Assembly: GCA_002428485.1 (NCBI GenBank)
Contig: DIWM01000008.1
Coordinates: 10,834-74,833, forward strand
DNA from: Deltaproteobacteria bacterium UBA6106
Lineage (GTDB): Bacteria; Desulfobacterota; Syntrophorhabdia; Syntrophorhabdales; Syntrophorhabdaceae
Reading direction: 5' to 3'
Length of the DNA: 64,000 nucleotides
The notes beneath the pieces are model-generated. The model ran no database searches. It saw nothing but the letters and a program-made list of their open reading frames with translations, and was not told the origin of the DNA. Below, in pieces: positions 18,779-27,926 of the stretch. The stretch's first letter is position 1, and the number at the start of each line of letters is the position of its first letter. Position numbers and translations under genes: made by a program.

Positions 18779-21127
18779 TCAACGCAATGGCCAGAATACG
18801 GGAAGCAGCAAAGCTGCGACACCAAAGGTCACAAGGATAAGCGGCAAGCCGAGTTTTAGGTAATCAACAAACCGGTAGCCGCCGGGTCCCATGACAAGTA
18901 CGTTGGAGGGGTGTGACACGGGGCTGGCGAAGCTCGCCGACGCCGCAATTGCTATAGCCATTACTGCCGCGTGAGGGGCAGCGCCGAGCTCGAAGCTCGC
19001 CGAGATCGCAATTGGAGCCATTATGAGCACAAGCGCAGCGGTAGGAATCACAAGAGACCCAAGGACCGTGACCCAGTAAAGCCCTGCGATAACCGGCCAG
19101 GGGCCGTATGGACCAAGCAGTTCCAAAACCAAGCCTGCGAGATACTTTGCGGCGCCTGTTTTTTCCATCGCGACAGCAAGAGGCAGCATACCGGCAATGA
19201 GGAAAATAGATCGCCAGTGGATGGCGCGGTACGCCTGCTCCATGGTCAGGCAGCGGGTAACTACCATAAGGGTGGCGCCGGCTACAGCTGCGATGGCGAT
19301 GGGCAGAAGGCCGGAGACCACGGCAGCCACCACCATGAGCATCAATATACCTGCCAGGGGAGCTTTGCCGGTGTTCATTTCGGGTACGCTGACGGGGTTG
19401 AGTATGATCAGGCCACGGACCTGATTCAGCGCTGCAAGCTTTTGTCGCGGCCCTACGATGAGAAGCGCATCGCCTCTTTGCAGGGTCATGGCATTGAGGC
19501 CTGACCGGTAAGACCTGCCGTCACGCCAGATCGCCGCGAGTTCCACCCGATACGTGTCGCGCAGTTTCAGATCGGCAACCTTCTTGTTGACAAGTTCGCC
19601 GTGGGGATGGAGGGTAGCCTCGATCATCTCCAGGTGCCCGTGTTCGAAAACGCCAAGATAAGGCCCTACATCATCCAGGATGACAAGCTGCTGCAGGCCT
19701 CGCAGCACATCGAGGTCTTCCTCGCGCCCCTGGATAAGGAGCAGGTCTCCTCCCTGGATCACTTCCTCGGTCTGGGGCATCTCGATCAGGGAGCCTTTTC
19801 TAAAAAGGGCAAGCAGACGAAAATCAAAGGCATCGCCGAGGCGGTTCTCGGCGAGGGTAGTTCCTGTGATCTCCGATTCCTGGGGAACGCGCAGAACGAA
19901 AAGGCGCTCCTCCAGGCGGTAAAGCTCCTGTACTTCGGTCTCTGTGACAGCGGTAACAGCGCTGAATTCAGGAGATTTTCGCAATGCATCCAGGGAATTT
20001 TCGGCGCATTGTATGAGAAGGCGGTCGCCGGCGGCGATGACCATTTCAGCAATGCGCATGCGACGGACCTCTGCAGCACGGCGTATGGCCAGGACGTTGG
20101 CAATATATTTTTCCCGGAACTCATTGTGCCGAAGGGCCTGCCCGATAAGATGGGAATTGCCGTCGACCACGAGTTCGTACAGCCCCATCTTCTCCCACAT
20201 ATGCTGTTGGAGAACAGGCGTCTCCCGTTCAATGCTCAGCTCACTCCAGTGACGCAGGGTGTTGAACCTGTCCAGGCGCCCCTGGGCGAGCAATGCATCG
20301 CCTTCCTTCAGCGTCGATTCCGGGCCTGGGAGCGCTTCCGTATGACCATCACGGGTCACGGCGATGATCGACAGCCCGGCTGCGGACGTCAAGCCTGCTT
20401 CAGCGATGGTTTTTCCTGCAAGAAGGGAATCGGCAGGAACGCGAAGCGCAAAGATCCGTTCCTGAAGGCTGTACCGCGCCGTCAGGTCCTGCTGGCCGCG
20501 CGATTGGCCCAGGAGGTCGTTGCGGGGCAGGAGGCGGCGCCCTGCAAAAGCGACGAAGGCTGTCCCCACGAGAAAAGCCGGCAGGCCTACCGGCGCGAAA
20601 TCAAAGAACCTGAACCCGCTGAGCCCGGCGTTCGCCAGGGAAGTGCTTACCAGCAGATTCTGCGTGGTCATGATGGTCGTAAGGCCGCCGAGCAATGTCC
20701 CGTAGGCAAGGGGGATCAGCAGGCGCGACGGTGCAACGCCGAAGCGACGGGCGGCATCCACGGCTACGGGCATCATAAGCGCCGCCACGCCGATGTTGTT
20801 CATGAACCCCGAAAGAGCTCCGGCAACGATCATGAAGACCGCGACCATGCGCGCTTCGCTGTAACGGTTCGCACGCAACAACCTGCGGCCGATAAGGTCG
20901 GCGATGCCGGTACGGGTCAAGCCTTCGCTCAGGATAAACATGGCCCAGATGGTGACAACGGCGGGATTGCTGAATCCGGCGACCGCCTCCTTTGCCGACA
21001 CCAGCCCGGCGAGCGCAAGGGCAGAGAGGACGATAAGCGCCACCACATCCATCCGGAGACGATCAGTGACAAAGAGCACTAACGCTGCGGAAAGAATTAT
21101 CAGAACCAGCGCCATATCGATGGTCAT
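18779..21127 (-). CDS. SLC13-type permease with two RCK_C domains
   Basis: A 782-residue inner-membrane transporter of the ArsB/CitM/SLC13 type. An N-terminal bundle (about 1-200, SGFMNNIGVAALMMPVAVDAARR and PLAYGTLLGGLTTIMTTQN) and a C-terminal bundle (about 570-782, SFASPVSHPSNVLVMGPGGY) flank four short cytosolic beta-rich units of the TrkA_C/RCK_C type (for example FALRVPADSLLAGKTIAEA, FVLRVPQESEITGTTLAEN, RGDALLIVGPR). RCK_C units bind ligands and gate transport. Relatives move sulfate, dicarboxylates or other anions with Na+. It starts 22 nt after the homologous gene at 21150-22991, so the two form an operon. Confidence 0.85.
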   Translation of the reverse strand: MTIDMALVLIILSAALVLFVTDRLRMDVVALIVLSALALAGLVSAKEAVAGFSNPAVVTIWAMFILSEGLTRTGIADLIGRRLLRANRYSEARMVAVFMIVAGALSGFMNNIGVAALMMPVAVDAARRFGVAPSRLLIPLAYGTLLGGLTTIMTTQNLLVSTSLANAGLSGFRFFDFAPVGLPAFLVGTAFVAFAGRRLLPRNDLLGQSRGQQDLTARYSLQERIFALRVPADSLLAGKTIAEAGLTSAAGLSIIAVTRDGHTEALPGPESTLKEGDALLAQGRLDRFNTLRHWSELSIERETPVLQQHMWEKMGLYELVVDGNSHLIGQALRHNEFREKYIANVLAIRRAAEVRRMRIAEMVIAAGDRLLIQCAENSLDALRKSPEFSAVTAVTETEVQELYRLEERLFVLRVPQESEITGTTLAENRLGDAFDFRLLALFRKGSLIEMPQTEEVIQGGDLLLIQGREEDLDVLRGLQQLVILDDVGPYLGVFEHGHLEMIEATLHPHGELVNKKVADLKLRDTYRVELAAIWRDGRSYRSGLNAMTLQRGDALLIVGPRQKLAALNQVRGLIILNPVSVPEMNTGKAPLAGILMLMVVAAVVSGLLPIAIAAVAGATLMVVTRCLTMEQAYRAIHWRSIFLIAGMLPLAVAMEKTGAAKYLAGLVLELLGPYGPWPVIAGLYWVTVLGSLVIPTAALVLIMAPIAISASFELGAAPHAAVMAIAIAASASFASPVSHPSNVLVMGPGGYRFVDYLKLGLPLILVTFGVAALLLPVFWPLR

Positions 21128-21149
21128 ACGTGCGCTCCCGCAAAAGGTA

Positions 21150-22991
21150 TCATAAAGGCCACACCAGAAGCAGCATGGGAATGCTCACCGCCATCACGAG
21201 GATCTCGAGTGGAAGCCCGAGCTTCCAGTAGTCACCGAAGTGGAAGCCGCCGGGACCGAGGATCAGGGTGTTGTTCTGATGGCTGATGGGCGTGAGGAAT
21301 GAGCACGAGGCGCCGACCGCCACTGCCATGAGGAACGTATCGGCGTTTACTCCCAATTGGTTTGCCATTCCTATAGCGATAGGGCACATAACCGCCGCTG
21401 TAGCAGCGTTGTTCATTACACACGAGAGGGAGATGGTGATGACCATGGTCATCGTAAGGGCAACGATCGCGCCTCCCTGGGCTACTCCCCGAAGTATCGT
21501 GTGTGTGACCAGCTCCGCCAGGCCCGTACTCTCCATTGCCTGCGCTACAGGTATCAAGGCGCCGAGGAGCACTATCACCGGCCAGTCAATGGCATCATAG
21601 GCCGCTCGTGGCGGCACGGCGCGCAGCGCCATCAATACAAGCGCACCGGCGGCGAATGAAATGGCTGCAGGCAAAAGGCCGAATGCGGCGCCTCCAACCG
21701 CAGCCGCCATAACAGCGGTCGCCGTGATCGCCTTGCGCTTGTCCGGGATCCGCAGAAAGCGCTCTGCCAGAGGCACGCAACCCCAATTACCGGCAAATTC
21801 GGAAAGGACCTCAGGGGGGCCTTGCATCAACAAGACATCACCCGCACTAAGCGCCATTGTCCTGAGCCGTGATATTGAACGGTACCCCTGGCGCGATACG
21901 GCGAGCAAATTGATGCCGTAGTGGGTACGCAGCAGGATATCTGTGGCGGATCTGCTGACCAGCGACGATTCGGGGAGCACGGCAAACTCGGAGAGCACTA
22001 TCTCGTCCGAAGGCGACGATTTTATGTCTTCGTCAGATTCCTTCGCAACGACCGGTTTTTCTTTTTTCGCATCATCTCCATTATTGTTTTTCTGCTTGAT
22101 ATCCTCGGCCTCCTCCAGTTTCAGGCCGAGCTTCGATAATACCTCGCCCAGCGCCGCCGCCTGGGCTTCGATGACAAGGACGTCCCCGGCGCGAACAATA
22201 AGCCTGTAGCCGGGGGCGGTCATGCGGACATCGTTTCGCACCAGGCCGACGACCTGCCCGCCCGATTCCTCCAACGCCGTGTCTATCTCGTACAGGGTCT
22301 TGCCCACAGCCTTGCCGTTTTCCTGCGCCCGGGCCTCTGTGAGGTAAGCGCCTGTGTCGAATCCCTCGGCGACAGCCTGCTTTCTCGACGGCACCAAGTG
22401 CCATCCGGCAAGCCCCACGAAAACGATCCCTGCCGCTGCTACCGTCAGCCCCACAGGGGTAAAGTCAAACATGGCAAAGGTGCCGCTGCCGCTTTGGGCC
22501 CGAAAACCCGATACGATCAGATTGGGAGGCGTACCGATGAGGGTGGTCATGCCGCCCAGGATAGAGCCGAAGGCGATGGGCATCAGGATCAGCCCCGGGG
22601 GCATATTCTGGCGCCGGGCAACCTGTATTGCCACGGGCATGATGAGCGCCAGTGCACCGACGTTGTTCATGAAGCCCGACAGCAAAGCGGCGGTTCCCGT
22701 AAGGATGGCGATGGTCAATGTGGGCCCGGCAGATGCAGGCAGAATGTGCCGCGTCAAAACATCCACCGCCCCTGACGTCTGGAGCCCATAGCTAAGCACG
22801 AGGACGCAGGCAACGGTTATTACTGCAGGGTGGCTGAAACCGCTGAATGCCGATGGGCTGGGGACCAACCCTGCCAGCACACATACCAGGAGGGCGCCTG
22901 CAGCGACCATGTCGTGGCGCCAGCGCCCCCATATGAACATGAACAGGGTTCCTGCCAGAACACCGGATAGCATCATTTGCGAAGCGCTCAT
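21150..22991 (-). CDS. SLC13-type permease with RCK_C domains
   Basis: A 613-residue transporter homologous to the next gene but shorter. SGFMNNVGALALIMPVAI and GSILGGMTTLIGTPPNLIVSGFR form the first half with its hairpin loop. Two TrkA_C units follow (GYRLIVRAGDVLVIEAQ and RTMALSAGDVLLMQGPP), separated by a charged linker (about residues 290-325, rich in K, D, E and N). The second half ends with SCVMNNAATAAVMCPIAIG and FLTPISHQNNTLILGPGG. It retains the TPPN loop, where the partner has TTQN, so the two may carry different substrates. GGGAGC lies 8 nt before the ATG. Confidence 0.85.
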   Translation of the reverse strand: MSASQMMLSGVLAGTLFMFIWGRWRHDMVAAGALLVCVLAGLVPSPSAFSGFSHPAVITVACVLVLSYGLQTSGAVDVLTRHILPASAGPTLTIAILTGTAALLSGFMNNVGALALIMPVAIQVARRQNMPPGLILMPIAFGSILGGMTTLIGTPPNLIVSGFRAQSGSGTFAMFDFTPVGLTVAAAGIVFVGLAGWHLVPSRKQAVAEGFDTGAYLTEARAQENGKAVGKTLYEIDTALEESGGQVVGLVRNDVRMTAPGYRLIVRAGDVLVIEAQAAALGEVLSKLGLKLEEAEDIKQKNNNGDDAKKEKPVVAKESDEDIKSSPSDEIVLSEFAVLPESSLVSRSATDILLRTHYGINLLAVSRQGYRSISRLRTMALSAGDVLLMQGPPEVLSEFAGNWGCVPLAERFLRIPDKRKAITATAVMAAAVGGAAFGLLPAAISFAAGALVLMALRAVPPRAAYDAIDWPVIVLLGALIPVAQAMESTGLAELVTHTILRGVAQGGAIVALTMTMVITISLSCVMNNAATAAVMCPIAIGMANQLGVNADTFLMAVAVGASCSFLTPISHQNNTLILGPGGFHFGDYWKLGLPLEILVMAVSIPMLLLVWPL

Positions 22992-23144
22992 TCCATACCG
23001 CTCCCTAACAATATTTAGTCAAATATCATCTTTTTTATCAACTGAAAACAGGAACTTTCATGATCAGGCCTTCAGAATGATCTTCGCTGTCCCCTGGCGA
23101 CTCCATGCCCGGGCATGCGGGCGCTTCCAAAAACAATGACCGCA

Positions 23145-24032
23145 TCATTTATCCTCCTTGATGATGCGGAGGGGAGGGGAGCCCCCGTCCTTGCCTTCTC
23201 CCATATATAATGTTACGTGCGGGAAAGGGATCTCGATCTTCAACTCGTCGAACCTTTTCTTGAGGCGGCGGTTGAATTCGCGCCCTATTTTCCATTGTTT
23301 GATAGGCAGCGTCGTGGTGCGGGCCTTAATAATGACCGCAGATGCAGCAAACTGGTCGAGGCCGAAGATCTCAATGGGCTCAAGGATGTCATCTTTAAAT
23401 TCAGGGTCGTTGCGCAGCTCTTCATCGATGCCCTTGATAACCTTGATCACCTCGTCCACATCCTCTCTGTAGGCAATGCCGATATCAAAGACATACCGGG
23501 AGTAATCCTTCGTCATGTTGGTAACCACGTTGATATGGCCGTTTGGCACATAATGAACATTCCCCGCGAGGTCTCTCAGTACTGTCGTTCTCAGGCTGAC
23601 CTTTTCCACGAGCCCCGCCTTGTCGCCTATGTTTACAACATCCCCCACCCTTATCTGATCTTCAAGGAGAATAAAAAAACCGCTTATTATGTCCTTTACG
23701 AGGCTTTGTGCGCCGAAACCAACAGCCAGCCCGACTATTCCAGCCGCTGCCAGGATAGGTCCTATATCGATGCCCAGCTCTTTCAGGACTATCATTGCTG
23801 CAACGGCAACGATGGCGAATAGAAGGACGTATCTGACCATAGCTCCAAGGGTCTGCGTTCGTTTCTGGAATTCTCCGTCATCCTTCTGCTGAGCAACGAG
23901 TTGAATCAGGCGCCCTGAGAGTTTTTTTAGGATCCTTATGGCGATCCACGTGAGAATGATAACCAGTGAAATATGCAGTCCGCTTGAAAACAGCCAGTCC
24001 AGCACTTTTTTCAAAAAAACCTGATAATCCAT
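23145..24032 (-). CDS. Mechanosensitive channel, MscS family
   Basis: A 295-residue MscS-type channel. It has about three membrane segments: the N-terminal helix, a middle helix (VRYVLLFAIVAVAAMIVLKEL), and the pore helix AAAGIVGLAVGFGAQSLVKDIISGFFILLEDQ, with the G/A packing and LVKD turn of MscS TM3. The cytoplasmic beta and alpha/beta domains (VGDVVNIGDKAGLVEKVSLRTTVLRD, YVPNGHI) follow. MscS releases solutes on hypo-osmotic shock. The ATG at 24032 is preceded by GGGGTAAAGC. It lies after the two permease genes, away from any operon partner. Confidence 0.9.
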   Translation of the reverse strand: MDYQVFLKKVLDWLFSSGLHISLVIILTWIAIRILKKLSGRLIQLVAQQKDDGEFQKRTQTLGAMVRYVLLFAIVAVAAMIVLKELGIDIGPILAAAGIVGLAVGFGAQSLVKDIISGFFILLEDQIRVGDVVNIGDKAGLVEKVSLRTTVLRDLAGNVHYVPNGHINVVTNMTKDYSRYVFDIGIAYREDVDEVIKVIKGIDEELRNDPEFKDDILEPIEIFGLDQFAASAVIIKARTTTLPIKQWKIGREFNRRLKKRFDELKIEIPFPHVTLYMGEGKDGGSPPLRIIKEDK

Positions 24033-24130
24033 GCTTTACCCCATTAAAAATATGTTTTTAAGAACATGCTCGACCGATCAGAAAACCAGACAGAAAAGGA
24101 GGAAAATACTTTCCAATACCGCTTCCACGC

Positions 24131-24173
24131 TACAGATAAAAAAGGCCACTCTCCGGTGGCCTTTTTTATCTGT
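24131..24173 (-). terminator. Strong intrinsic terminator after HU gene
   Basis: A perfect inverted repeat: TACAGATAAAAAAGGCCAC at 24131-24149 and its complement at 24155-24173, with a 5-nt loop. The GGCCAC/GTGGCC core is flanked by A-run and T-run, so it can terminate in both directions. It ends the HU transcript coming from the right and insulates the mscS promoter region. Confidence 0.9.
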
Positions 24174-24190
24174 ATTGGATAATTCCTGTG

Positions 24191-24466
24191 TTACTTGGCG
24201 ACTTTGGTCTTAAGCTTTTTACCTGCAGAAAATTTTACGACCTTCTTTGCCGGTATTTTGATCTCTTTACCGGTCTGCGGGTTTCTGCCCTTCCGTGCCT
24301 TTCTCTGTGATACGGAGAAGGTCCCGAAGCCTACTACTGCGACTTTGCCGCCTTTCTTCAGTGTTGCACCGACGGAGTCAATGACAGTATTGAGCGCTTT
24401 TTCGGCGCTTGCTTTTGATATCTTGGCTCCCTTTGCTATTGCGTCTACTAAATCCCCCTTGTTCAT
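24191..24466 (-). CDS. HU-family DNA-binding protein
   Basis: A 91-residue nucleoid protein. MNKGDLVDAIAKGAKISKASAEKAL is the HU N-terminal helical pair, VGFGTFSVSQRKARKGRNPQTG is the beta-arm base with the conserved GFGTF and RxGRNPxTG motifs, and the K-rich tail fits. It binds and bends DNA as a dimer. The ATG at 24466 follows AGGGAGGATCTTTT; the frame is open upstream, but that extension runs into repeat DNA. A monocistronic unit with its own promoter and terminator. Confidence 0.95.
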   Translation of the reverse strand: MNKGDLVDAIAKGAKISKASAEKALNTVIDSVGATLKKGGKVAVVGFGTFSVSQRKARKGRNPQTGKEIKIPAKKVVKFSAGKKLKTKVAK

Positions 24467-24496
24467 AAAAGATCCTCCCTTAGCGATTTTTATTAA

Positions 24497-24524
24497 ATGA
24501 TACACGGAATTCCCGCAATTGCAA
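24497..24524 (-). promoter_or_regulatory. Putative sigma70 promoter of HU gene
   Basis: Read on the minus strand: TTGCAA (24519-24524), 16-nt spacer, TATCAT (24497-24502), with the HU ribosome site about 20 nt further on. Position and spacing fit; it has not been tested against alternatives. Confidence 0.5.
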
Positions 24525-24576
24525 CAGAAATCAGCATAAATGAAAAAAAAATAGCTATCAGCAGCCGGCAATAAAC

Positions 24577-24705
24577 CCGCAAGTCGTAAGGCGTGAGGCG
24601 TAAGGGGATAGCTGCCGCATAGAAAACCGTATATCGTATTTCGTATATCGTAAACGGCCGTCAGCCATAGGCGACGAGCATCAAGCATCCAGTATCGAGA
24701 ATCAG
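24577..24705. repeat. Heptanucleotide tandem-repeat arrays (three families)
   Basis: Three degenerate 7-nt arrays lie side by side in the HU-asparaginase gap. At 24577-24607 the units are CGTAAGG/CGTGAGG. At 24628-24655 they are GTATATC/GTATTTC. At 24676-24705 they are GAGCATC/AAGCATC/CAGTATC/GAGAATC, and this last array runs up to the asparaginase stop codon. Related arrays occur at 26112, 27888, 30978 and 34034. Confidence 0.75.
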
Positions 24706-25769
24706 TACTCCATGAAGATGCGCTGGATCTCTTTTGTGTCCTTTGTCTTTGTGAGGGCCAGCATGAGGAGGACGCGCGCCTTCTGAGGGTTGAGGTTGCC
24801 GGCTACTACAAAATCGTATTCATCGTCTTTTGCCTCCCCGTTACGGGCTACAAATCCGCTTCCCGTTCTCGAAGACCTGACAACGATGATGCCTTTTTGT
24901 CTCGCCTCGCGGTATGCCGTTTTCATTGCGTCGGACATACTCCCGTCGCCTGTACCGGCGTTTACCATACCGGCGGCACCTTTCGCGACTACGGCATCAA
25001 GCATTAAGCGGTTTTCCCCTGCGTATCCATAGACGATATGGATTTCCGGAAGCGCCTCGAGCTTCATGATATCGAACTCGCTCTGCGAGGTGTGGCGTTT
25101 CGTGGTAGCCCTGTAGAAATGAGCCTGTCCGCCCGTTATATATCCGAGAAATCCCATGCCGGGGGTTTTGAAGGTGTCAAGGGCGGTTGTGTTTGTTTTT
25201 GTCACCTCGCGCGCCGCGCTGATCTGGTCGTTAAGCGCCACAAGGACGCCTTTCCCCTGAGCGTCAACGGATCCTGCGAGGAGGACGGCATTGTAGAGGT
25301 TCATCGGGCCGTCTGCACTGATCGCCGTGGAAGGCCTCATGGAGCCGGTTATGACGACAGGCTTGTTATTCCTGACGGTAAGGTTGAGGAAATATGCCGT
25401 CTCTTCCAGGGTATCGGTGCCGTGTGTTATGACGATCCCGTCTACATCGTCCCGTGCGAGAAGCCGGTTTACCTTTTTAGCGAGGGCGAGCCAACCCCCA
25501 GGCGTCATGTTCTCGCTGGCGATCTGCATGACCTGTTCCCCGCTTACCTTTGCGATGCCCGACAGCTCCGGGACTGCTGAGACCAATCCCTCCACGCCTA
25601 TCTTTGCCGCCGCGTATCCTACCGTTGTTGTGGCAGTGGCGCCCACACCGGCGATCGTCCCTCCTGTCGCAAGGACCAAGATGCGGGGCAGGGCATCGCC
25701 CGCATGGGACGGGGCGGCAATGGAGAGCAGCACACAAGCGAACACAGCGCATATAATACGCCTTTTCAT
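24702..25769 (-). CDS. L-asparaginase, type II (secreted)
   Basis: A 355-residue enzyme starting at the ATG at 25769 (GAGGAGGGTCAATC upstream); an open extension to 25865 is not needed. The signal peptide MKRRIICAVFACVLLSIAAPSHA implies the periplasm. LVLATGGTIAG holds the catalytic Thr of the first motif, and DGIVITHGTDTLEETAYFL holds the second (HGTDT). These are the hallmarks of bacterial asparaginases/glutaminases, which hydrolyse Asn to Asp and ammonia. The 355-residue length fits the type II group with its signal peptide. Strand direction and flanks suggest a single-gene unit. Confidence 0.93.
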   Translation of the reverse strand: MKRRIICAVFACVLLSIAAPSHAGDALPRILVLATGGTIAGVGATATTTVGYAAAKIGVEGLVSAVPELSGIAKVSGEQVMQIASENMTPGGWLALAKKVNRLLARDDVDGIVITHGTDTLEETAYFLNLTVRNNKPVVITGSMRPSTAISADGPMNLYNAVLLAGSVDAQGKGVLVALNDQISAAREVTKTNTTALDTFKTPGMGFLGYITGGQAHFYRATTKRHTSQSEFDIMKLEALPEIHIVYGYAGENRLMLDAVVAKGAAGMVNAGTGDGSMSDAMKTAYREARQKGIIVVRSSRTGSGFVARNGEAKDDEYDFVVAGNLNPQKARVLLMLALTKTKDTKEIQRIFMEY

Positions 25770-25875
25770 GATTGACCCTCCTCTGAGACTGCTGTTGCAG
25801 TATAATGCAACGAAGCCAATTATACTATACATTATAAGGCAAGCGATTGTCATATAGGACGGCAAAAGGGCGGGA

Positions 25876-25952
25876 ACGTCAGGCCGCTGACGTGCAGCCA
25901 GGCAGGGAGGTCTTGCGAAAAGCCCTGTGGTGTCTTACGTTTCATCACGTAA
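25876..25952 (+). promoter_or_regulatory. Two-hairpin leader before rubredoxin
   Basis: Two perfect stem-loops precede the rubredoxin ribosome site: ACGTCAG/CTGACGT with a GCCG loop (25876-25893) and TTACGT/ACGTAA with a TTCATC loop (25935-25952). The second ends 8 nt before GGAGG. They could be a regulated leader or part of an operator. I do not recognise a known riboswitch. Confidence 0.4.
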
Positions 25953-25969
25953 ATCTTCAAGGAGGCGTT

Positions 25970-26104
25970 ATGATTTGGAAATGCACGAGATGCGGTTACG
26001 AATACGACGACAGGGTCGAAAAGGTCCCCTTTGAGGAGCTGCCGAAGAACTGGCACTGCCCGCGGTGCAAGGCGCCGAAAAGCGCTTTTGCGAAGAAAGG
26101 CTGA
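25970..26104 (+). CDS. Rubredoxin-type protein (44 aa)
   Basis: A 44-residue iron protein. MIWKCTRCGYEYDD and NWHCPRCKAPKSAF supply the two C-x2-C knuckles that bind one Fe(Cys)4 centre. It is shorter than classic rubredoxins (about 52 aa), lacking part of the middle loop, as in many rubredoxin-like domains fused to other redox proteins. It transfers single electrons, often in oxygen defence. The ATG at 25970 follows AAGGAGGCGTT; the frame is open to 25847, but this start is far better. A UbiD-like gene follows after a repeat-filled gap. Confidence 0.85.
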   Translation: MIWKCTRCGYEYDDRVEKVPFEELPKNWHCPRCKAPKSAFAKKG

Positions 26105-26111
26105 AAAAATT

Positions 26112-26298
26112 TGATACTTGATACTGGATGCTTGATCCTCGCTGCAAGATCGGCATAGCGCTGGGCGAATAGCGATAAATCCGTAAGTCGTCAGTCGTAA
26201 GGCGCAAGGGGAAAAGGCAGCGGAGGGAGTAAATCTGTTCACAGACCAGATAGACTAAACAGACCAGACAGACCAGATAGATCAGAAGGATCAGATAG
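26112..26298. repeat. 7-nt and 9-nt tandem-repeat arrays
   Basis: In the rubredoxin-UbiD gap there are three arrays. At 26112-26140 the units are 7 nt (GATACTT/GATACTG/GATGCTT). At 26181-26211 they are 7 nt (CGTAAGT/CGTCAGT/CGTAAGG). At 26241-26298 they are 9 nt (AGACCAGAT, AGACTAAAC, AGACCAGAC and variants). The period is constant while the unit sequence drifts. Confidence 0.75.
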
Positions 26299-26385
26299 CG
26301 CTTGACAGGATTGTTTAAGCGTCTACAATGTAAATACGTATCAAAAATACTAAAAGGTTCTGTCGGCCTTAAAAAGGGGGAACAA

Positions 26386-27870
26386 ATGGAAAATAAAAGC
26401 AGACGTGAGTTCATCAAGCTGGCAGGCTTATCCGGTTCGGTCCTTATGGCCGGTCTTCTTGACAGGCATGGCCTTGCCAAGGCTGAAGCAGCCAGCGCAG
26501 GCAAGCCTAAGGGAATGATCTCGTATAAAGCGGGAGGGATAAGAGATTTTATAAAACTTCTGGAGAAGAACGGGGAATTGGCGAAGATTAAAAAGGAAGT
26601 GAACCCGCAATATGAGATCGGGAGCATTTTGAAGGAGTACGAGAGGCGCGGGAAGGCGGTGCTTTTCGAAAAGGTCAAAGGATCGAAAATTCCCGCAGTG
26701 GGCGGGTTATATCAGAACTGGAGAAGGATAGGTCTATCGCTGGGGCATACAGAGAAATTCGGCCAACCGGAGATGTATAACTTGTTTTCTGCCGCAATAT
26801 CCCAGCCGATCCCGCCGGTGCAGGCGGACGCATGCCCCTGGAAAGAGGTTATCCTGAAAGGGGATAAGGCTGATATGACAAAGCTGCCCGTCCCGACGCT
26901 TTTCGCGGATGACGGCGGTCCGTATATAACGGCAGGTGTAGGGATATGCAAAAACCCTGAGACAAATGCCTATAATATCGGTGTATACAGGATGCAGGTG
27001 CTGGGTCCTGACAAGATCCTGGTCTGGGCGTTTCCGGGGAGCGACCTGCATTACATTTACAAGGCATATGAAAAGATGGGCGAAGAGATGGACTTTGCCG
27101 TGCTCATCGGGGCCGATCCTGCTGTATTTGCGGCGGCGGTATCTAAGATACCCCCGGATGTAGACGAGCTCGCAGTGGCAGGGGCATTGAGGGGCAAAGG
27201 CATAGGCGTTGCTCAATGTGAAACAGTGAACCTGTCGGTGCCTGTGCTTTCAGAGTTCGTTATAGAAGGGAAGATAAACCCGAAGGCGAGGACCCAGGAT
27301 GGTCCTTTTGCGGATCATGGCGGGATTTACAAGGGCGGCCCGTCTCCGACGATGCGTATATCCGCCATCTGCCACCGGAAAAACCCGCTTTTCCAGGTCC
27401 TCCTCGCGGGCGATTCAAACGAACACTGTACGACCTCGGAGATCCTGGCCTGCTTCTGGGGGCGTGATATCCTCGACGACCTTCAATCAAAGTTCAATAA
27501 TGTAAAAGACGCTTGCCTCTTCTGGCGCGGCGGGACGAAGAAATCGCTCGTTGTTTCCCTGTCCGACAAAAAAACCGACAAAGAACCTCAGGAGATCTTG
27601 ACGGAGATCTTTAACTTTAAAGGATCGAAATACCGCACCATGCCGGTAAGCTCATTTCTAAGGTCGGCGATCATCGTAAACGACGATGTGGACATATATG
27701 ATATAGAGGAGGTCATCTGGGCAGTGGGCACAAGGCTTGCGAACTGTTATCCGGTAGAAGCGGATAAAACGAAAAGATATGAACTCAGGGTCGGTTTTGA
27801 TGCAACAAAACCAATAGGAGCAAAACCCGACCTGAACAAGAGAACAAAGACCAAGCCGGTCAGGCTCTAA
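26386..27870 (+). CDS. UbiD-family decarboxylase with Tat signal
   Basis: A 494-residue protein of the UbiD/PpcA (prenyl-FMN-dependent (de)carboxylase) family. The N-terminus is a twin-arginine signal: SRREFIKLAG (R6, R7), a hydrophobic stretch GSVLMAGLL, then an Ala-rich possible cleavage region (residues 33-37). The enzyme core has YNIGVYRMQVLG, with the Arg of the active site, and LSEFVIEGKINPKARTQDGPFADHGG, with the E...E-G acids and the DGPF.DH loop. UbiD enzymes decarboxylate or carboxylate aromatic or unsaturated acids and are normally cytosolic, so the Tat signal is unusual. The ATG at 26386 (AAAAAGGGGG upstream) is preferred over 26302, which starts inside a gap array. Confidence 0.85.
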   Translation: MENKSRREFIKLAGLSGSVLMAGLLDRHGLAKAEAASAGKPKGMISYKAGGIRDFIKLLEKNGELAKIKKEVNPQYEIGSILKEYERRGKAVLFEKVKGSKIPAVGGLYQNWRRIGLSLGHTEKFGQPEMYNLFSAAISQPIPPVQADACPWKEVILKGDKADMTKLPVPTLFADDGGPYITAGVGICKNPETNAYNIGVYRMQVLGPDKILVWAFPGSDLHYIYKAYEKMGEEMDFAVLIGADPAVFAAAVSKIPPDVDELAVAGALRGKGIGVAQCETVNLSVPVLSEFVIEGKINPKARTQDGPFADHGGIYKGGPSPTMRISAICHRKNPLFQVLLAGDSNEHCTTSEILACFWGRDILDDLQSKFNNVKDACLFWRGGTKKSLVVSLSDKKTDKEPQEILTEIFNFKGSKYRTMPVSSFLRSAIIVNDDVDIYDIEEVIWAVGTRLANCYPVEADKTKRYELRVGFDATKPIGAKPDLNKRTKTKPVRL

Positions 27871-27887
27871 GAATAACAAGGCGTGAT

Positions 27888-27926
27888 CATGGCTCATGGC
27901 TGACAGCTCATGGCGAACCGGATGCT
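27888..27926. repeat. Short heptanucleotide array (CTCATGG family)
   Basis: CTCATGG, CTGACAG, CTCATGG units followed by GGATGCT-like units. The same unit types recur at 34034-34090, right at the end of the DUF2569 gene. Confidence 0.6.

Noticed and set aside
19601..21082. Large plus-strand frame of 493 codons
   Set aside because: It is the shadow of the SLC13 permease gene on the minus strand; composition is biased and no domain is visible.
25876..25952. Known riboswitch before rubredoxin
   Set aside because: Two hairpins are present, but no consensus of any riboswitch class could be matched by eye.
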